A stretch of DNA of 47,225 nt from assembly GCA_026710425.1 (NCBI GenBank), contig JAPORB010000051.1, forward strand, positions 1 through 47,225. Direction: 5' to 3'. The stretch is from Gammaproteobacteria bacterium (GTDB lineage: Bacteria > Pseudomonadota > Gammaproteobacteria > Pseudomonadales > Pseudohongiellaceae). The position numbers and the translations under genes were made by a program. The notes beneath the pieces were generated by a model that saw only the letters and a list, made by a program, of their open reading frames with translations, searched no databases and had not been told where the DNA came from. Position 1 is the first letter of the stretch; each line of letters begins with the position of its first letter. This document shows, piece after piece, positions 27,827-39,942 of the stretch.

Positions 27827-29626
27827 GTGACTGATCTAAGCCATATCCGTAATTTTTCCATCATCGCCCACATCGACCATGGTAAGTCGACACTGGCCGA
27901 TCGCTTCATTCAGCATTGCGGAGGCCTGTCCGAGCGCGAGATGGAGTCGCAGATTCTGGACAGCCTCGATATCGAAAGAGAGCGGGGTATTACCATCAAG
28001 GCGCAGTCGGTTACCCTGTATTATGATGCCCGCAATGGTCAGCGGTATCAGTTGAACTTTATTGACACTCCGGGCCATGTGGATTTCACCTACGAAGTGT
28101 CACGCTCGTTGGCAGCCTGTGAGGGAGCCCTCCTGGTGGTGGATGCCGGCCAGGGTGTTGAGGCGCAGTCAGTGGCGACCTGCTACACCGCCATTGAGCA
28201 GGGGCTGGAAGTGCTGCCGGTGCTGAACAAGATGGATTTGCCGCAAGCCGAACCCGATCGTGTTCGAATGGAAATTGAAGAAATTATTGGCATTGATGCT
28301 ACCGAAGCAGTTGAGGTCAGTGCCAAGACTGGACAAGGCGTAGTAGATATTCTGGAACAGATTATTACCAGAGTGCCTCCACCTACTGTTGGTAGCGAGC
28401 AGCAGCTCAAGGCATTGATCATAGATTCCTGGTTTGATAACTATCTTGGCGTGGTGTCGCTGGTGCGAGTAATGCAAGGGGCCCTTTGCAAAGGGGACAA
28501 AATCATGGCCTACTCCATCGGCAAGGCCCATATTGTGGATAATATTGGTGTCTTTACTCCCAAACGTATGGTTACCGGGGAACTCGCTGCCGGTGAGGTC
28601 GGTTTCATTGAGGCCGGTATCAAGGACATTCACGGAGCACCAGTGGGAGATACCCTTACTTTGGCCAAAACACCGGAGCTGGAGGCCCTGCCCGGCTTTC
28701 GCAGGATCCAGCCCCAAGTGTTTGCTGGACTATTCCCGGTATCGTCTGATGATTTTGAAAGTTTTCGTGATGCGCTGGAAAAGCTGACCCTCAATGATGC
28801 TTCCCTGCATTATGAGCCTGAAAACTCCGATGCCTTGGGCTTTGGATTTCGCTGTGGGTTTTTGGGCATGTTACACATGGAGATCATTCAGGAAAGACTT
28901 GAACGAGAATACAATCTGTCTTTGATTACTACAGCCCCCACGGTGATCTATGAGGTAGAACTTGAAACAGGCGAGGTGTTGAAAGTCGACAGCCCTTCAT
29001 CACTGCCGATAGTGAATACTATAGCCGAAATGCGTGAGCCAATGGTGCTAGCTAATATCCTGGTCCCTCAGGAGTACCTCGGCAATGTAATTACCCTGTG
29101 CGTTGAAAAGCGTGGAATTCAGAAAGATATGCAATTTATCGGTAGACAGGTATCCTTAAATTATGAACTTCCGATGAATGAGGTAGTGATGGATTTTTTT
29201 GACAGGCTCAAGTCCGTAAGCCGAGGCTATGCCTCGCTGGATTACCAGTTTGAACGCTTCCAACCCTCCAGGCTCGTGCGCCTTGATGTGCTGATCAATG
29301 GCGATCGAGTGGATGCATTGGCTCTGATCATTTATCGGGACCACGCTCAGTCCAAGGGGAGGTTGCTGGTGGAGAAAATGAAAGAACTTATTCCCAGACA
29401 GCTTTATGATGTGGCCATACAGGCGGCTATTGGCGGCCAGATCATAGCCCGTTCCACGGTCAAGGCTTTGCGCAAGAATGTGACTGCAAAGTGCTATGGT
29501 GGCGATATCACGCGAAAGAGAAAACTGCTGGAGAAACAGAAGGCTGGCAAGAAGCGCATGAAGAAAGTGGGCAACATTGAGGTGCCACAGGAGGCATTCC
29601 TCGCCGTGCTGAAAGTGGATAGTTAA
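27827..29626 (+). CDS. lepA: elongation factor 4 (LepA)
   Basis: [41 protein letters not shown]; full length with GTG start. Confidence 0.97.
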   Translation: MTDLSHIRNFSIIAHIDHGKSTLADRFIQHCGGLSEREMESQILDSLDIERERGITIKAQSVTLYYDARNGQRYQLNFIDTPGHVDFTYEVSRSLAACEGALLVVDAGQGVEAQSVATCYTAIEQGLEVLPVLNKMDLPQAEPDRVRMEIEEIIGIDATEAVEVSAKTGQGVVDILEQIITRVPPPTVGSEQQLKALIIDSWFDNYLGVVSLVRVMQGALCKGDKIMAYSIGKAHIVDNIGVFTPKRMVTGELAAGEVGFIEAGIKDIHGAPVGDTLTLAKTPELEALPGFRRIQPQVFAGLFPVSSDDFESFRDALEKLTLNDASLHYEPENSDALGFGFRCGFLGMLHMEIIQERLEREYNLSLITTAPTVIYEVELETGEVLKVDSPSSLPIVNTIAEMREPMVLANILVPQEYLGNVITLCVEKRGIQKDMQFIGRQVSLNYELPMNEVVMDFFDRLKSVSRGYASLDYQFERFQPSRLVRLDVLINGDRVDALALIIYRDHAQSKGRLLVEKMKELIPRQLYDVAIQAAIGGQIIARSTVKALRKNVTAKCYGGDITRKRKLLEKQKAGKKRMKKVGNIEVPQEAFLAVLKVDS

Positions 29627-29794
29627 TAGCACTATGCCGACAAGTTGGTGTCGGTTATTGTTAGCCGATAAACCAGCTGTTGATTTCCAGTCCCTGATGG
29701 CGGCAGAAGCAAAATTACATTACGGCTGAATCCAATGACTGAGCTTGGTGTGTAATCAGAATGACGCAGAGTAGCATTGAGCGGGTAGATAAAA

Positions 29795-30643
29795 GTGAAT
29801 ATTGATTTTTCCTTGGTGTTGGTATGTCTGGTGGGTTTCTGTGGTGCCCTCTGGTTATTCGATATTTTGCTATTGAAAAAAGGACGCGACAAGGCTGTAA
29901 CTGATTATCAGCACCAACATAAGCAACGAAATAAAGGTAAAAGCGATGATCAGGTTCGTGAGGAGCTGGAATCACTAGCACAAGAGCCCGTAGTCATTGA
30001 ATATGCCAAATCTTTTTTCCCTGTGCTGCTGCTTGTGCTGGCACTACGTTCATTTCTGGTCGAACCATTCCAGATACCTACAGGTTCCATGATTCCCTCA
30101 TTGCTGGTGGGGGATTTTGTGCTGGTAAACAAATATGCATATGGACTACGGTTACCAGTGCTGGGCACCAGGTTTGTTGAGGTGGATGACCCTAAACGCG
30201 GTGAAGTTATGGTCTTTATTCATCCCCAGGAAGGACGCTATTACATCAAGCGAGTGGTGGGGCTACCAGGAGATACAGTCCACTATGAAGACAAAATTCT
30301 GACCATCAATGGTGAGCTGGTAAGCCTTGAGCTAGAGGGCAATATCACGGTGAGTACCCAGATAGGCGACTTGCCGGGAACCCTGCACTCGGAAAATCTC
30401 GCGGGGATAGAACATCCCATTCAACACATAAATGGACTTGGCAGTCGGCGAACCCGTACCACCTGGATTATTCCTGGTGGACAATATTTCATGATGGGTG
30501 ACAACCGTGATAACAGCTTCGATAGTCGCGAGTGGGGCACCGTGCCCGAGGAGAATATCGTGGGCAAGGCCATTGCAGTATGGATGCATAAGGAGCCCGG
30601 CTTCAATCTACCTACCTTTGCCTACAATAAATGGATCAACTGA
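29795..30643 (+). CDS. lepB: signal peptidase I
   Basis: PFQIPTGSMIPSLLVGDFVLVNKYAYG, YIKRVVGLPGD, MMGDNRDNSFDSREWG. Confidence 0.96.
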   Translation: MNIDFSLVLVCLVGFCGALWLFDILLLKKGRDKAVTDYQHQHKQRNKGKSDDQVREELESLAQEPVVIEYAKSFFPVLLLVLALRSFLVEPFQIPTGSMIPSLLVGDFVLVNKYAYGLRLPVLGTRFVEVDDPKRGEVMVFIHPQEGRYYIKRVVGLPGDTVHYEDKILTINGELVSLELEGNITVSTQIGDLPGTLHSENLAGIEHPIQHINGLGSRRTRTTWIIPGGQYFMMGDNRDNSFDSREWGTVPEENIVGKAIAVWMHKEPGFNLPTFAYNKWIN

Positions 30644-30790
30644 AATAGCGGATCAAGTAGCATTGCTCTGCAATCGGAATGATGTGATTGGTTGGCATGC
30701 AAGACAGCTGAAACCACCGCATACATCAAAACGGTTCCGAGAGTACTAGTAAAACCAAATCAAAGCTAACCTGTTGACAGGCGATTAAGT

Positions 30791-31522
30791 GTGGGCGGTA
30801 TCAACAAAATTACTCGATTTCAAAGTGTTTTGGGTTATCGCTTTAAGGATTCCACCCACATCAAACGGGCACTTACCCATCGCAGTGCTGGTCGCAACCA
30901 CAATGAACGCCTGGAATATCTTGGTGATGCATTACTGGACTTTATTGTGGGTGATTTGCTTTATGATACCTACCCCAAGGCAACCGAAGGGGAACTGACC
31001 CGCATGCGATCGGGCATCGTCAACAAATCTGCTTTGGCGGCGTTGGCCAGCAAGCTGACCCTCGACGAATTTGTAATTCTCGGTCCTGCCGAGACTGGTC
31101 ATGGCAAGAAACCGCGTGATTCGATTCTGGCAGATACTTTGGAAGCAATCGTGGCTGCGGTATATCTTGATGGTGACCTTAAGAACTGCAGAGCACTTGT
31201 GATCCGACTTGTCCATGATGCTGTGCAAAACGCCCATCAGCAGTTGCACAAGGATTCCAAAACTCGCTTGCAGGAGTTGCTGCAGGCTCAAGGAAAGGCT
31301 CTTCCCGAGTATACCGTAACCAAAATCTGCGGGGAGGCGCATGCCCAAGAGTTTCATGTCCTGTGTACAGTTCCCCTCCTTGATAAAGGCCAACCAGGCT
31401 GTGGTGAAAGTAAACGCGCTGCTGAGCAGCAGGCAGCAGAAAAAATCCTGGTTGTGTTGGGTGAATCCCGGGAAGAGATTGCCAACAGAAGAGTTAGTGA
31501 GAAGGTCAGCAAGGATGGGTGA
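30791..31522 (+). CDS. rnc: ribonuclease III
   Basis: HNERLEYLGDALLDFIV, DTLEAIVAAVYLDGD, C-terminal dsRBD; GTG start. Confidence 0.96.
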   Translation: MGGINKITRFQSVLGYRFKDSTHIKRALTHRSAGRNHNERLEYLGDALLDFIVGDLLYDTYPKATEGELTRMRSGIVNKSALAALASKLTLDEFVILGPAETGHGKKPRDSILADTLEAIVAAVYLDGDLKNCRALVIRLVHDAVQNAHQQLHKDSKTRLQELLQAQGKALPEYTVTKICGEAHAQEFHVLCTVPLLDKGQPGCGESKRAAEQQAAEKILVVLGESREEIANRRVSEKVSKDG

Positions 31523-32420
31523 GCAGCATGTCGTGACTCGCTGCGGTTATGTGGCCATCGTTGGTCGGCCAAATGTAGGCAAATCAACCCTGCTCAATCA
31601 TCTGCTACGGCAAAAAATCAGCATCACCTCCCGCAAACCTCAAACAACCCGGCACCGCATTCTAGGCATTGTTAGCACGGACTGTTGTCAAACGCTCTAT
31701 GTGGACACACCCGGCTTGCATGATGGTCAGCAGGACAAGACTCTGAATCGAATCATGAATGAAACGGTATTGAATACTCTGCATGATGTTGATGCCATTT
31801 TGTTCGTGGTAGAGGGCACCCGTTTCCTCAGAGGTGATGAACGGATGCTGGGCCATCTGGCTCAGCTGACAATACCCGTGATGCTGGTTATCAACAAGGT
31901 AGACTTGCTGGCTGAAAAAAAATTACTGTTGCCGCACATCGAACAACTGTCGGGTCGATACAGGTTTGGGGAAATAGTTCCGGTATCAGCACTAGGTGGG
32001 CATAACCTTGAAACCCTGGAAAAACTGGTGCAGGGTTGTTTGCCGGAGGGACCGTTTTTATTTCCGGTCAACCAAGTGACTGATCGTAGCTCAAATTTTA
32101 TGGCATCCGAGTTGATTATGGAAAAAGTCACCCGGCAACTGGGAGACGAACTGCCTTATGAGGTCACAGTATCAATCGAGAGCTTTCAGCAGTTGAATCA
32201 GGTACTGCATATTCATAGTCTGGTTCTGGTGGACAAGCCTGGCCAGAAAAAAATACTGGTGGGAAAGAGTGGAAAGCGCCTTAAAAGTATTGGTATGGCC
32301 GCTCGAGAAGATATGGAGAAAACATTTAACAGCAAGGTAATGCTGCATCTTTGGGTTAAGGTGAGAAGTGGCTGGGCTGATGATGAACGCGCTCTCAAGA
32401 GTCTCGGTTATATGGAATGA
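31515..32420 (+). CDS. era: GTPase Era
   Basis: YVAIVGRPNVGKSTLLNHLL, VDTPGLHDG, NKVDLL, C-terminal KH domain; ATG at 31515 overlaps the rnc end by 8 nt. Confidence 0.96.
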   Translation: MGEQHVVTRCGYVAIVGRPNVGKSTLLNHLLRQKISITSRKPQTTRHRILGIVSTDCCQTLYVDTPGLHDGQQDKTLNRIMNETVLNTLHDVDAILFVVEGTRFLRGDERMLGHLAQLTIPVMLVINKVDLLAEKKLLLPHIEQLSGRYRFGEIVPVSALGGHNLETLEKLVQGCLPEGPFLFPVNQVTDRSSNFMASELIMEKVTRQLGDELPYEVTVSIESFQQLNQVLHIHSLVLVDKPGQKKILVGKSGKRLKSIGMAAREDMEKTFNSKVMLHLWVKVRSGWADDERALKSLGYME

Positions 32421-32560
32421 GCTGGCATTGAGTCGAAAGGCTTTAAGCCAAAACATCCCTTCAGGAGCCGAAGCTGACAACCTGATTGATTAACTTCCCA
32501 TTATTGCTTTGGTGTGTTCCCGACAATAATGTTCGACCTAAACCAAGGTTACTGTCAGAC

Positions 32561-33271
32561 ATGGAAAATCGAATCTATCTGCAACCGGCTTATATGCTGC
32601 ACAGTATGCCGTTTCGAAACACAAGTCTGCTGGTTGACTTTTTTACTCTAGACTATGGTCTGGTGCGAACTGTGGCAAGAGGAGCCCGTCGCGAAAAGTC
32701 CCGTTATCGCTTTCACCTTCAATTGTTCCAGCCTGTGCTCATCTCGCTTGCCGGACGCTCCGAATTACGCAACTTGACTGCGGTGGAATGCAACACGATA
32801 CCGATACATCTGCAAGGTAGAAGGCTCTTCAGTGGCTTGTATGTGAACGAGTTGTTGACTCGTTTGCTACTTAACCAGGAGGAACACAAGGAATTATACC
32901 ATGCCTACCAGGATGCATTGCTTGCCTTGCAGGGCAAGGAAGAAATTGAGTTTGTGTTAAGAAGGTTCGAGTTGCGACTGCTGAAAGAGCTGGGTTATGC
33001 GTTTAATCTGGAACATGATTGTATTTCGCAACAACCTATTGAGGCTGATCAACTGTATCGCTTTAGGCCAGAGATGGGATTTGAGCCAGTACCGTCAGCT
33101 GCCACAGTGGCTGAACCTACAGACATTTATCCGGGTGCACATCTGCTGGCCCTGCGTGCAGGAGAATTTCAGGAAACAGAGACCGCCAAGACGGCCAAGC
33201 GACTGCTACGCCAGGCTTTGAAAGTACATCTCGGAAACAGACCGCTATACAGTCGGACTCTATTCTCCTAG
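32561..33271 (+). CDS. recO: DNA repair protein RecO
   Basis: AYMLHSMPFRNTSLLVDFFTLDYGLVRTVARGARREKSRY, LGYAFNLEHD; downstream of era. Confidence 0.92.
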   Translation: MENRIYLQPAYMLHSMPFRNTSLLVDFFTLDYGLVRTVARGARREKSRYRFHLQLFQPVLISLAGRSELRNLTAVECNTIPIHLQGRRLFSGLYVNELLTRLLLNQEEHKELYHAYQDALLALQGKEEIEFVLRRFELRLLKELGYAFNLEHDCISQQPIEADQLYRFRPEMGFEPVPSAATVAEPTDIYPGAHLLALRAGEFQETETAKTAKRLLRQALKVHLGNRPLYSRTLFS

Positions 33272-33458
33272 CACTGGATTATCGGTAACGAGAGTTTTAT
33301 ACAGCAAATAGCGTTATTTATTCAATGTATCTGATTTCGATTATTGTTGCGATTGACAATTTCAACTCCACCAGTTGCCTACTCTTTACCCGGAAATCAA
33401 ATCCTGTAAAATTTCTCGCAAACACCATAGTATAGTATCACTTTCTCAGGTATTACCC

Positions 33459-34382
33459 GTGTCCTTCGCCAGTATCGAACAACAAATTGGTAATACGCCA
33501 ATGGTACAGCTGAAACGGTTACCAGGCGACAGCTCCAACACAGTTCTTGCAAAACTTGAGGGAAATAACCCAGCCGGATCGGTCAAGGACCGTCCAGCAT
33601 ACAATATGATTGTACAGGCCGAACTTAGAGGTGAGATCAAACCTGGCGATACATTGATTGAAGCCACCAGCGGTAATACCGGAATAGCTCTGGCTATGGT
33701 GGCTGCCATCAAGGGCTATCACATGGTGTTAATCATGCCGGATAACCTTGGTAGCGAACGCAAGGCATCTATGCTGGCGTATGGGGCCGAACTTATTGAA
33801 GTCTCCGGGGATGAGGGTATGGAAGCAGCTCGCGATCTCGCCCTGACAATGCAAGCTGACGGCAAAGGAAAAGTGCTGGATCAGTTTTCCAACCCGGATA
33901 ATCCCCAAGCCCATTATCTGCATACCGGCCCTGAAATCTGGCATGATACCAACGGCAAAGTCACACACTTTATCAGTTCAATGGGAACCACTGGTACCAT
34001 CATGGGAGTTTCCCACTACCTCAAGCATCAGAATCCATGCATTAAAATCATCGGTCTACAACCAAAGGATAATTCAAAAATACCTGGTATCAGGCGCTGG
34101 CCTGAAGCCTATCTGCCAGATATCTTTGATCGGAAACGGATAGACAGAATCATGGATATTGATCAAAGAGATGCAGAGCAAACGATGCGGGCACTGGCGG
34201 AAAAGGAAGGTATTTTTTGTGGCGTATCTTCAGGCGGCTCAGTCTGGGCTGCCCTGCAGCTCAACCGGCAGGTTAAAAATGCAACTATCGTTGTCATAAT
34301 TTGTGATCGGGGAGATCGTTATCTTTCCACTGGGGTTGCCACCGCATGGGGTTCTCCGTCGAGAGCGGACTCCGGGGTTTAG
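33459..34382 (+). CDS. cysM: cysteine synthase B
   Basis: QQIGNTPMVQLKRL, EGNNPAGSVKDRPAYNMI, EATSGNTGIALAMVAAIKGY; GTG start likely at 33459. Confidence 0.93.
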   Translation: MSFASIEQQIGNTPMVQLKRLPGDSSNTVLAKLEGNNPAGSVKDRPAYNMIVQAELRGEIKPGDTLIEATSGNTGIALAMVAAIKGYHMVLIMPDNLGSERKASMLAYGAELIEVSGDEGMEAARDLALTMQADGKGKVLDQFSNPDNPQAHYLHTGPEIWHDTNGKVTHFISSMGTTGTIMGVSHYLKHQNPCIKIIGLQPKDNSKIPGIRRWPEAYLPDIFDRKRIDRIMDIDQRDAEQTMRALAEKEGIFCGVSSGGSVWAALQLNRQVKNATIVVIICDRGDRYLSTGVATAWGSPSRADSGV

Positions 34383-34423
34383 TAATCTGCCGGACCTGGC
34401 TACAGCAGTTTCGGACAACAAGT

Positions 34424-35830
34424 ATGGCTACAAAACAACGACACCGCTTGTCGACAGAACCTGTCATTATTGACGTGCAATCGCTTACTTCCCAAGGCTG
34501 CGGAACTGCACATATCAACGATAAGGCAGTGTTGGTGAGCGGGGCCTTGCCAGGTGAAAAGGTAGAAGCCCGCTATGTTCGCCGTCGGCATATTCATGAA
34601 CTGCAGGCTGTCTCGATTCTTACTGCCGACTCACAACGGGTAGATCCGGGTTGTGACTATGTATCTAGTTGTGGTGGTTGCTCACTTAGGCATATGGACA
34701 TATCTGCCCAACTGGCACATAAAGAGTCGGTACTACTGGATCAGTTGCAGCAAAGTACTGGACTACAGCCGCCAGACTTTAAGGTTATGCCCAGAATGAC
34801 TGGCGAAACCTCACATTACCGTCGTAAGGCGCGACTTGCGGTACGTCTGGTAGCCAAGAAAGGAGGTGTGCTGGTAGGTTTTCGCGAAAAGTATTCTTCC
34901 TTCGTCACAGTAATGTCTTACTGTCAGGTACTAAGCAAGGAAGTGGCCGAACTAATCATGCCATTGCGAGAGCTGGTCAGCGGTATGGATCTGGCAGCTG
35001 AAATTCCCCAAATAGAAGTGGCCGTGGGTGAGTCTGAGATAGCGATGCAAGTTGCAACAGAGCATTCCCGATCGATTGCCTCGAAACAAGAGGAGGATGA
35101 CTACAGTCCCGCAGTGGTGGCCTTGGTGTTTAGGCACCTGCGGCCAATGACGCAGGCAGATACGGTCCGATTACAGACTTTCGCACAAGCTCATCAAGTG
35201 GAGTTGTATCTGCAACCAGCAGGGCCTGAGAGTGTTCACAGACTCTCACCCACAGGCGAGGACCGATTAAGTTATTATCTGCCCGAAGTGGGGCTTCATT
35301 TAAAATTTCATCCCCTAGATTTTATTCAGGTGAACGCCGGGATTAACCGCCAGCTTGTAAACAGAGTATTGGAGTTGTTGAGGCCCGACCCCACCGATCG
35401 CATTCTGGATTTATTTTGCGGTTTGGGAAATTTTACCTTGCCGCTGGCACGCCACTGTGCTTCGGTGCTGGGTGTGGAGGGTAGCGAGACTATGGTGGAA
35501 AGGGGAAGGGAAAATGCCAGGTTGAATCAAATAGTCAATGCCCATTTTCTGAGTGCCGATTTGGTCAAAAGCGAAACTGGCGACTGGTGGCAGGGATGCT
35601 ATGACAGGGTTCTGCTGGATCCGCCGCGCTCTGGAGCACTGGAAATCATGCCGCTCTTGCCCCGTCTGCAAGCCTCGAAGATACTATATATTTCCTGTAA
35701 TTCAGCGACCTTGTCCAGGGATGCAACCGTACTGCTGAGGGCTGGTTACAAATTGCATTCAGTCGGTGTGATGGATATGTTTCCGCATACTACACATGTG
35801 GAGTCAATGGCCTTGTTTATGGCTGAATGA
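34424..35830 (+). CDS. rlmD: 23S rRNA (uracil-5-)-methyltransferase RlmD
   Basis: CGGCSLRHMDISAQLAHKESVLLDQL, QVNAGINRQLV, DLFCGLGNFTLPLAR, LLDPPRSGA, YISCNSATLSRD. Confidence 0.95.
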   Translation: MATKQRHRLSTEPVIIDVQSLTSQGCGTAHINDKAVLVSGALPGEKVEARYVRRRHIHELQAVSILTADSQRVDPGCDYVSSCGGCSLRHMDISAQLAHKESVLLDQLQQSTGLQPPDFKVMPRMTGETSHYRRKARLAVRLVAKKGGVLVGFREKYSSFVTVMSYCQVLSKEVAELIMPLRELVSGMDLAAEIPQIEVAVGESEIAMQVATEHSRSIASKQEEDDYSPAVVALVFRHLRPMTQADTVRLQTFAQAHQVELYLQPAGPESVHRLSPTGEDRLSYYLPEVGLHLKFHPLDFIQVNAGINRQLVNRVLELLRPDPTDRILDLFCGLGNFTLPLARHCASVLGVEGSETMVERGRENARLNQIVNAHFLSADLVKSETGDWWQGCYDRVLLDPPRSGALEIMPLLPRLQASKILYISCNSATLSRDATVLLRAGYKLHSVGVMDMFPHTTHVESMALFMAE

Positions 35831-35891
35831 AGCTGCAATGGTGGCGTGAGAAACTGCATATAAAGAAAAAACTAGAGGTGGCAGGGAAGAG

Positions 35892-36776
35892 ATGGCAGAT
35901 CTAAAAGTGTTAGAGCAAATACCGCCTAAGCAGCATCCGCAGCAGGAATCTTTATTGCGTTTGCTGGAAATTGTTGCCATGTTGCGTCACCCCGAGTTTG
36001 GATGCCCTTGGGATTTGAAACAATCCATTGACTCTCTGATACCATTTACGATTGAGGAGGTGTATGAGGTAGTGGATGCCATTCAACGGAACGATATGAT
36101 CGATCTTCAGGACGAGTTGGGTGATCTGCTTTTTCAGATAGTGTTCTATGCACAACTTGCCAAGGAAGATGGCAGTTTTGATTTTAATGACATCGCTGAT
36201 GCTATCAGTGACAAGCTGGTCCGTCGTCATCCGCATGTTTTTCCTCAGGGTAGGGTTGATTTGTTTGGTCACAGACAAGCAATCAGTGCAGAACAGGTTG
36301 TCGACAATTGGGAAGCGATCAAGCAGACAGAGAGAGAAGCAAAACGCATTAACCAGGGAGAATCTGTAAAGAATACAACTAGTAGCATTTTCGATAACGT
36401 ACCTCAAGCCCTGCCTGCACTTGAGCGGGCGCGCAAATTACAGAAACGTGCTGCCAGGGAGGGCTTTGACTGGAAGAGTAAAATGGCGGTACTGGCCAAG
36501 CTGAAAGAAGAGGTGGCAGAGCTGGAAGAGGCACTTGCTGGCGAGGATTCTGCGGCAGTGCAGGTTGAACTCGGAGACGTGCTCTTTACAGCGGTAAATT
36601 TGGCTCGTCATCTGGATGCGGAACCGGAAAAGGCTCTGCGTGAATCCAACAAGCGATTCGAATCAAGAGTGCGAAAGATTGAATTCATATTGCAAGAGCA
36701 GGGTAGAAGCTTGCAGAATGCTCTGCCGGAGGAACTTGATAAATTGTGGGAAGAAGCAAAGCGGAATGGTTTATAG
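35892..36776 (+). CDS. mazG: nucleoside triphosphate pyrophosphohydrolase MazG
   Basis: CPWDLKQSIDSLIPFTIEEVYEVVDAI, ELGDLLFQIVFYAQLA, RRHPHVF, second EVAELEEAL...ELGDVLFTAVNLARHL. Confidence 0.95.
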   Translation: MADLKVLEQIPPKQHPQQESLLRLLEIVAMLRHPEFGCPWDLKQSIDSLIPFTIEEVYEVVDAIQRNDMIDLQDELGDLLFQIVFYAQLAKEDGSFDFNDIADAISDKLVRRHPHVFPQGRVDLFGHRQAISAEQVVDNWEAIKQTEREAKRINQGESVKNTTSSIFDNVPQALPALERARKLQKRAAREGFDWKSKMAVLAKLKEEVAELEEALAGEDSAAVQVELGDVLFTAVNLARHLDAEPEKALRESNKRFESRVRKIEFILQEQGRSLQNALPEELDKLWEEAKRNGL

Positions 36777-36882
36777 CCAGTTTGCGATAGCTTACATGAG
36801 CATTGGTTTGTAGTTGTATTCACAGGGTTTCCGGTGGTTAGACTGATGTCTAAATTGATCAAGCCGAGATGACCAGCTTTGA

Positions 36883-37548
<666 letters not shown>

Positions 37549-38997
37549 CCATGCCACCTGTTGGCACATGCCCATCGATAGCAAGGTAAGCGGAAAGATA
37601 TTGAAGCTGGGCAGGGACTGATGAAACCAGGACTGTCTTTGGGCCCCTATTAATGGCGATGCCGCACATCAATTACCAAGGTAAGGGAATTGTAAATTTC
37701 TGGCAGGATGGGCAACCTCAACAAGGGACTGGAAATCAATTTCAGCATTCCTGTTATGGGTACAGGTGACCTGTTCGCTATACTGATTTATCTGCTTGCT
37801 TCAGGTATGGTTTTCCAATAAGCCGCAAGTGCTTATCATGGAACCTGACATATGCCTTTATTCAGGAGTGTATTCCCAACGGCCATTGCATTACCCTATC
37901 CTGTATGAGCTCGAATGCCTTCCCCTTGTTTCTTTCAATACGGCCAAGCTAGGTGAATAACTCTGGTGCTTCCGCAACAACTACAAGGAATGCTCACCTA
38001 GATCATCCATACAAGTCTCTGTCAGTACCCTCAAGATCTTATATGCCTTAAATCAACTGATTTCCTTATAAAGCAGTTTACAGAGTCAATCAGGGCAAGC
38101 CAGTCAATGACGTAATCATTAGTATCTTCTTTGATGGGAGTCTGGCTAAGGGTAGCAAGTTACTTTTCCAACCATAGAATTCTTCCCCTATTTATATTGA
38201 TCAAGAAATTTATCCTGTTCTCGGATAAGTCTGTGACTGTTCAAGTACTGCGATCTGCCGCAGATCAGATTCTGTGCCTACTTCAACATCAAGATGGCGA
38301 AAGCATTCTGATAATGCAGATAATATCCGCAAATAATGTTAAGATGAGCAGATTGCCATTGTTTTTTGTTAGAACCAAAGTTGAGAAAGAACTGTTGACT
38401 AACTAGCCCGTCACAAGATAAAGAACTCCAATCAAGATACTCGATCAAAAATTGCATTGCCTTGGGGCAAATTGAAATAATAAAACGAACTTCCGTGGCA
38501 TTTGTAAAACATTCCTGAATGCATTGGGTTGTTTATTTTGATATTTTTCTTGTGATTTGGTGCTGATTTACTTCAAAAGCAAAGGAGAAAATTTAAATGG
38601 TGGTTTATAATCAGATTCCAATTTTGGATAGCAATCTGATTTGGCTGGCTGATTGTCAAAGTGAGATTTAGAGTCTTTTCTTTTATTTTGCCTTTATCTG
38701 AACAAAAAACGAATGATCAAGGCGTAAATTGTGCAGATTTTACTCATTTTTCTTCCAAGCACTGTAGTTTTCTTAAAGTTTTCAGCATAACAATCGAAAT
38801 ATGATACTGAAAGCACAAGTTTAAGGTCAACTTGCGCTGTCGGAGAGATAAGTTTTTGTCTGTAATGGGCTGGCTTGTAGTATAATGATTGGAAAATAAT
38901 TGGTATACTGTATCCGTTCACAATAACAGTCAGACATCACGAGTGTAATAGAATGAATTGGTTTGACTGACAGAAGTCTGCTAATGGCATAGAAGTC

Positions 38998-39786
38998 ATG
39001 GTTAGAGCGAAAAATAAAACTGCTACAGATAACACCAGACATCGGAAAAAGAGCAAAGGAAAAAATCTTGGTAGAGTGAGCAAAAAAACTAGCAAAGTAG
39101 ATAAGAGGCAGAAAATAAAATTATCTGGCCATCAGCGCAAAAAGAAAGCAAAAAAAATCTCCGCCGCGCTTAAAAAGGCTAGGGAAGCTGTCGATAAACT
39201 GGAAAAGAAAGCCAAGGCTGCAGAAAAAGAACATAGCAAAGCATCGAAAAAGGTGGTAGCGGCAAGGAAGACCGCAAAAGAAAAGAAAACAGCGGCGAAG
39301 AAACGGACAGCCAAAGCTGCCTTGAACGCTAAGCAGAAAACCGCTGCCAAGGTCGCGGCTATCAAAGCAAGGATTCGCACTGCCAAGGCCAAGGCCCGGG
39401 CAGTGGATTTGGCAGAAAAGGAAAGGTCTCGAAAAAAAGCAGAAACGGTTAGGGCTAAAGCAGATTTGGATAAGGCAGTTGCTGCATTTATCGCGAGGTG
39501 GAAAAAGAAAAGGGCTAAAATAGAAGTGGTCAAGGCAGCCAGGCAGGCTCGTAAGGATGCGTTGAGGGCAAGAATTGCAGCCAGAAAGGCAGCAAAGAAA
39601 GAGAAAGAAGACATAAAGAAAGCGGCTGAGAAGGCAAAAGCGGCCGCCAGGAAGGCATCCAGTCGCAGGGCAGCTGAAGAAAAGTTCAATAGGCAGAAGA
39701 AAAAGGCAAATCCTGCCAAGAGCAAGGGAAAGCGTGCAACGAAGAAATTTGGCAAAAAGAAGCCAAAAAAAAACTATCAAAATTAA
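38998..39786 (+). CDS. Lys/Ala-rich histone H1-like protein
   Basis: 262 aa dominated by K, A, R; multiple AKKxxK tracts. Confidence 0.7.
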   Translation: MVRAKNKTATDNTRHRKKSKGKNLGRVSKKTSKVDKRQKIKLSGHQRKKKAKKISAALKKAREAVDKLEKKAKAAEKEHSKASKKVVAARKTAKEKKTAAKKRTAKAALNAKQKTAAKVAAIKARIRTAKAKARAVDLAEKERSRKKAETVRAKADLDKAVAAFIARWKKKRAKIEVVKAARQARKDALRARIAARKAAKKEKEDIKKAAEKAKAAARKASSRRAAEEKFNRQKKKANPAKSKGKRATKKFGKKKPKKNYQN

Positions 39787-39942
39787 AGTAGAGATCAGAT
39801 TCAGCAAGACTGACTAACAGCAGAATTTTGCAGGACTGATATTTGCCGCTGTCAAAGCAGGCAATCTCGGGAATGCTCACCAGGCAGTAAGAAGTACTCA
39901 GTAAAAGCAACACGTAACTTGATATCAGGTAGCGAGGTCAAA

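Noticed and set aside
29637-29654. Hairpin CCGACA-AGTTGG-TGTCGG between lepA and lepB
   Set aside because: Only a 6-bp stem without a T-tract; insufficient to call a terminator.
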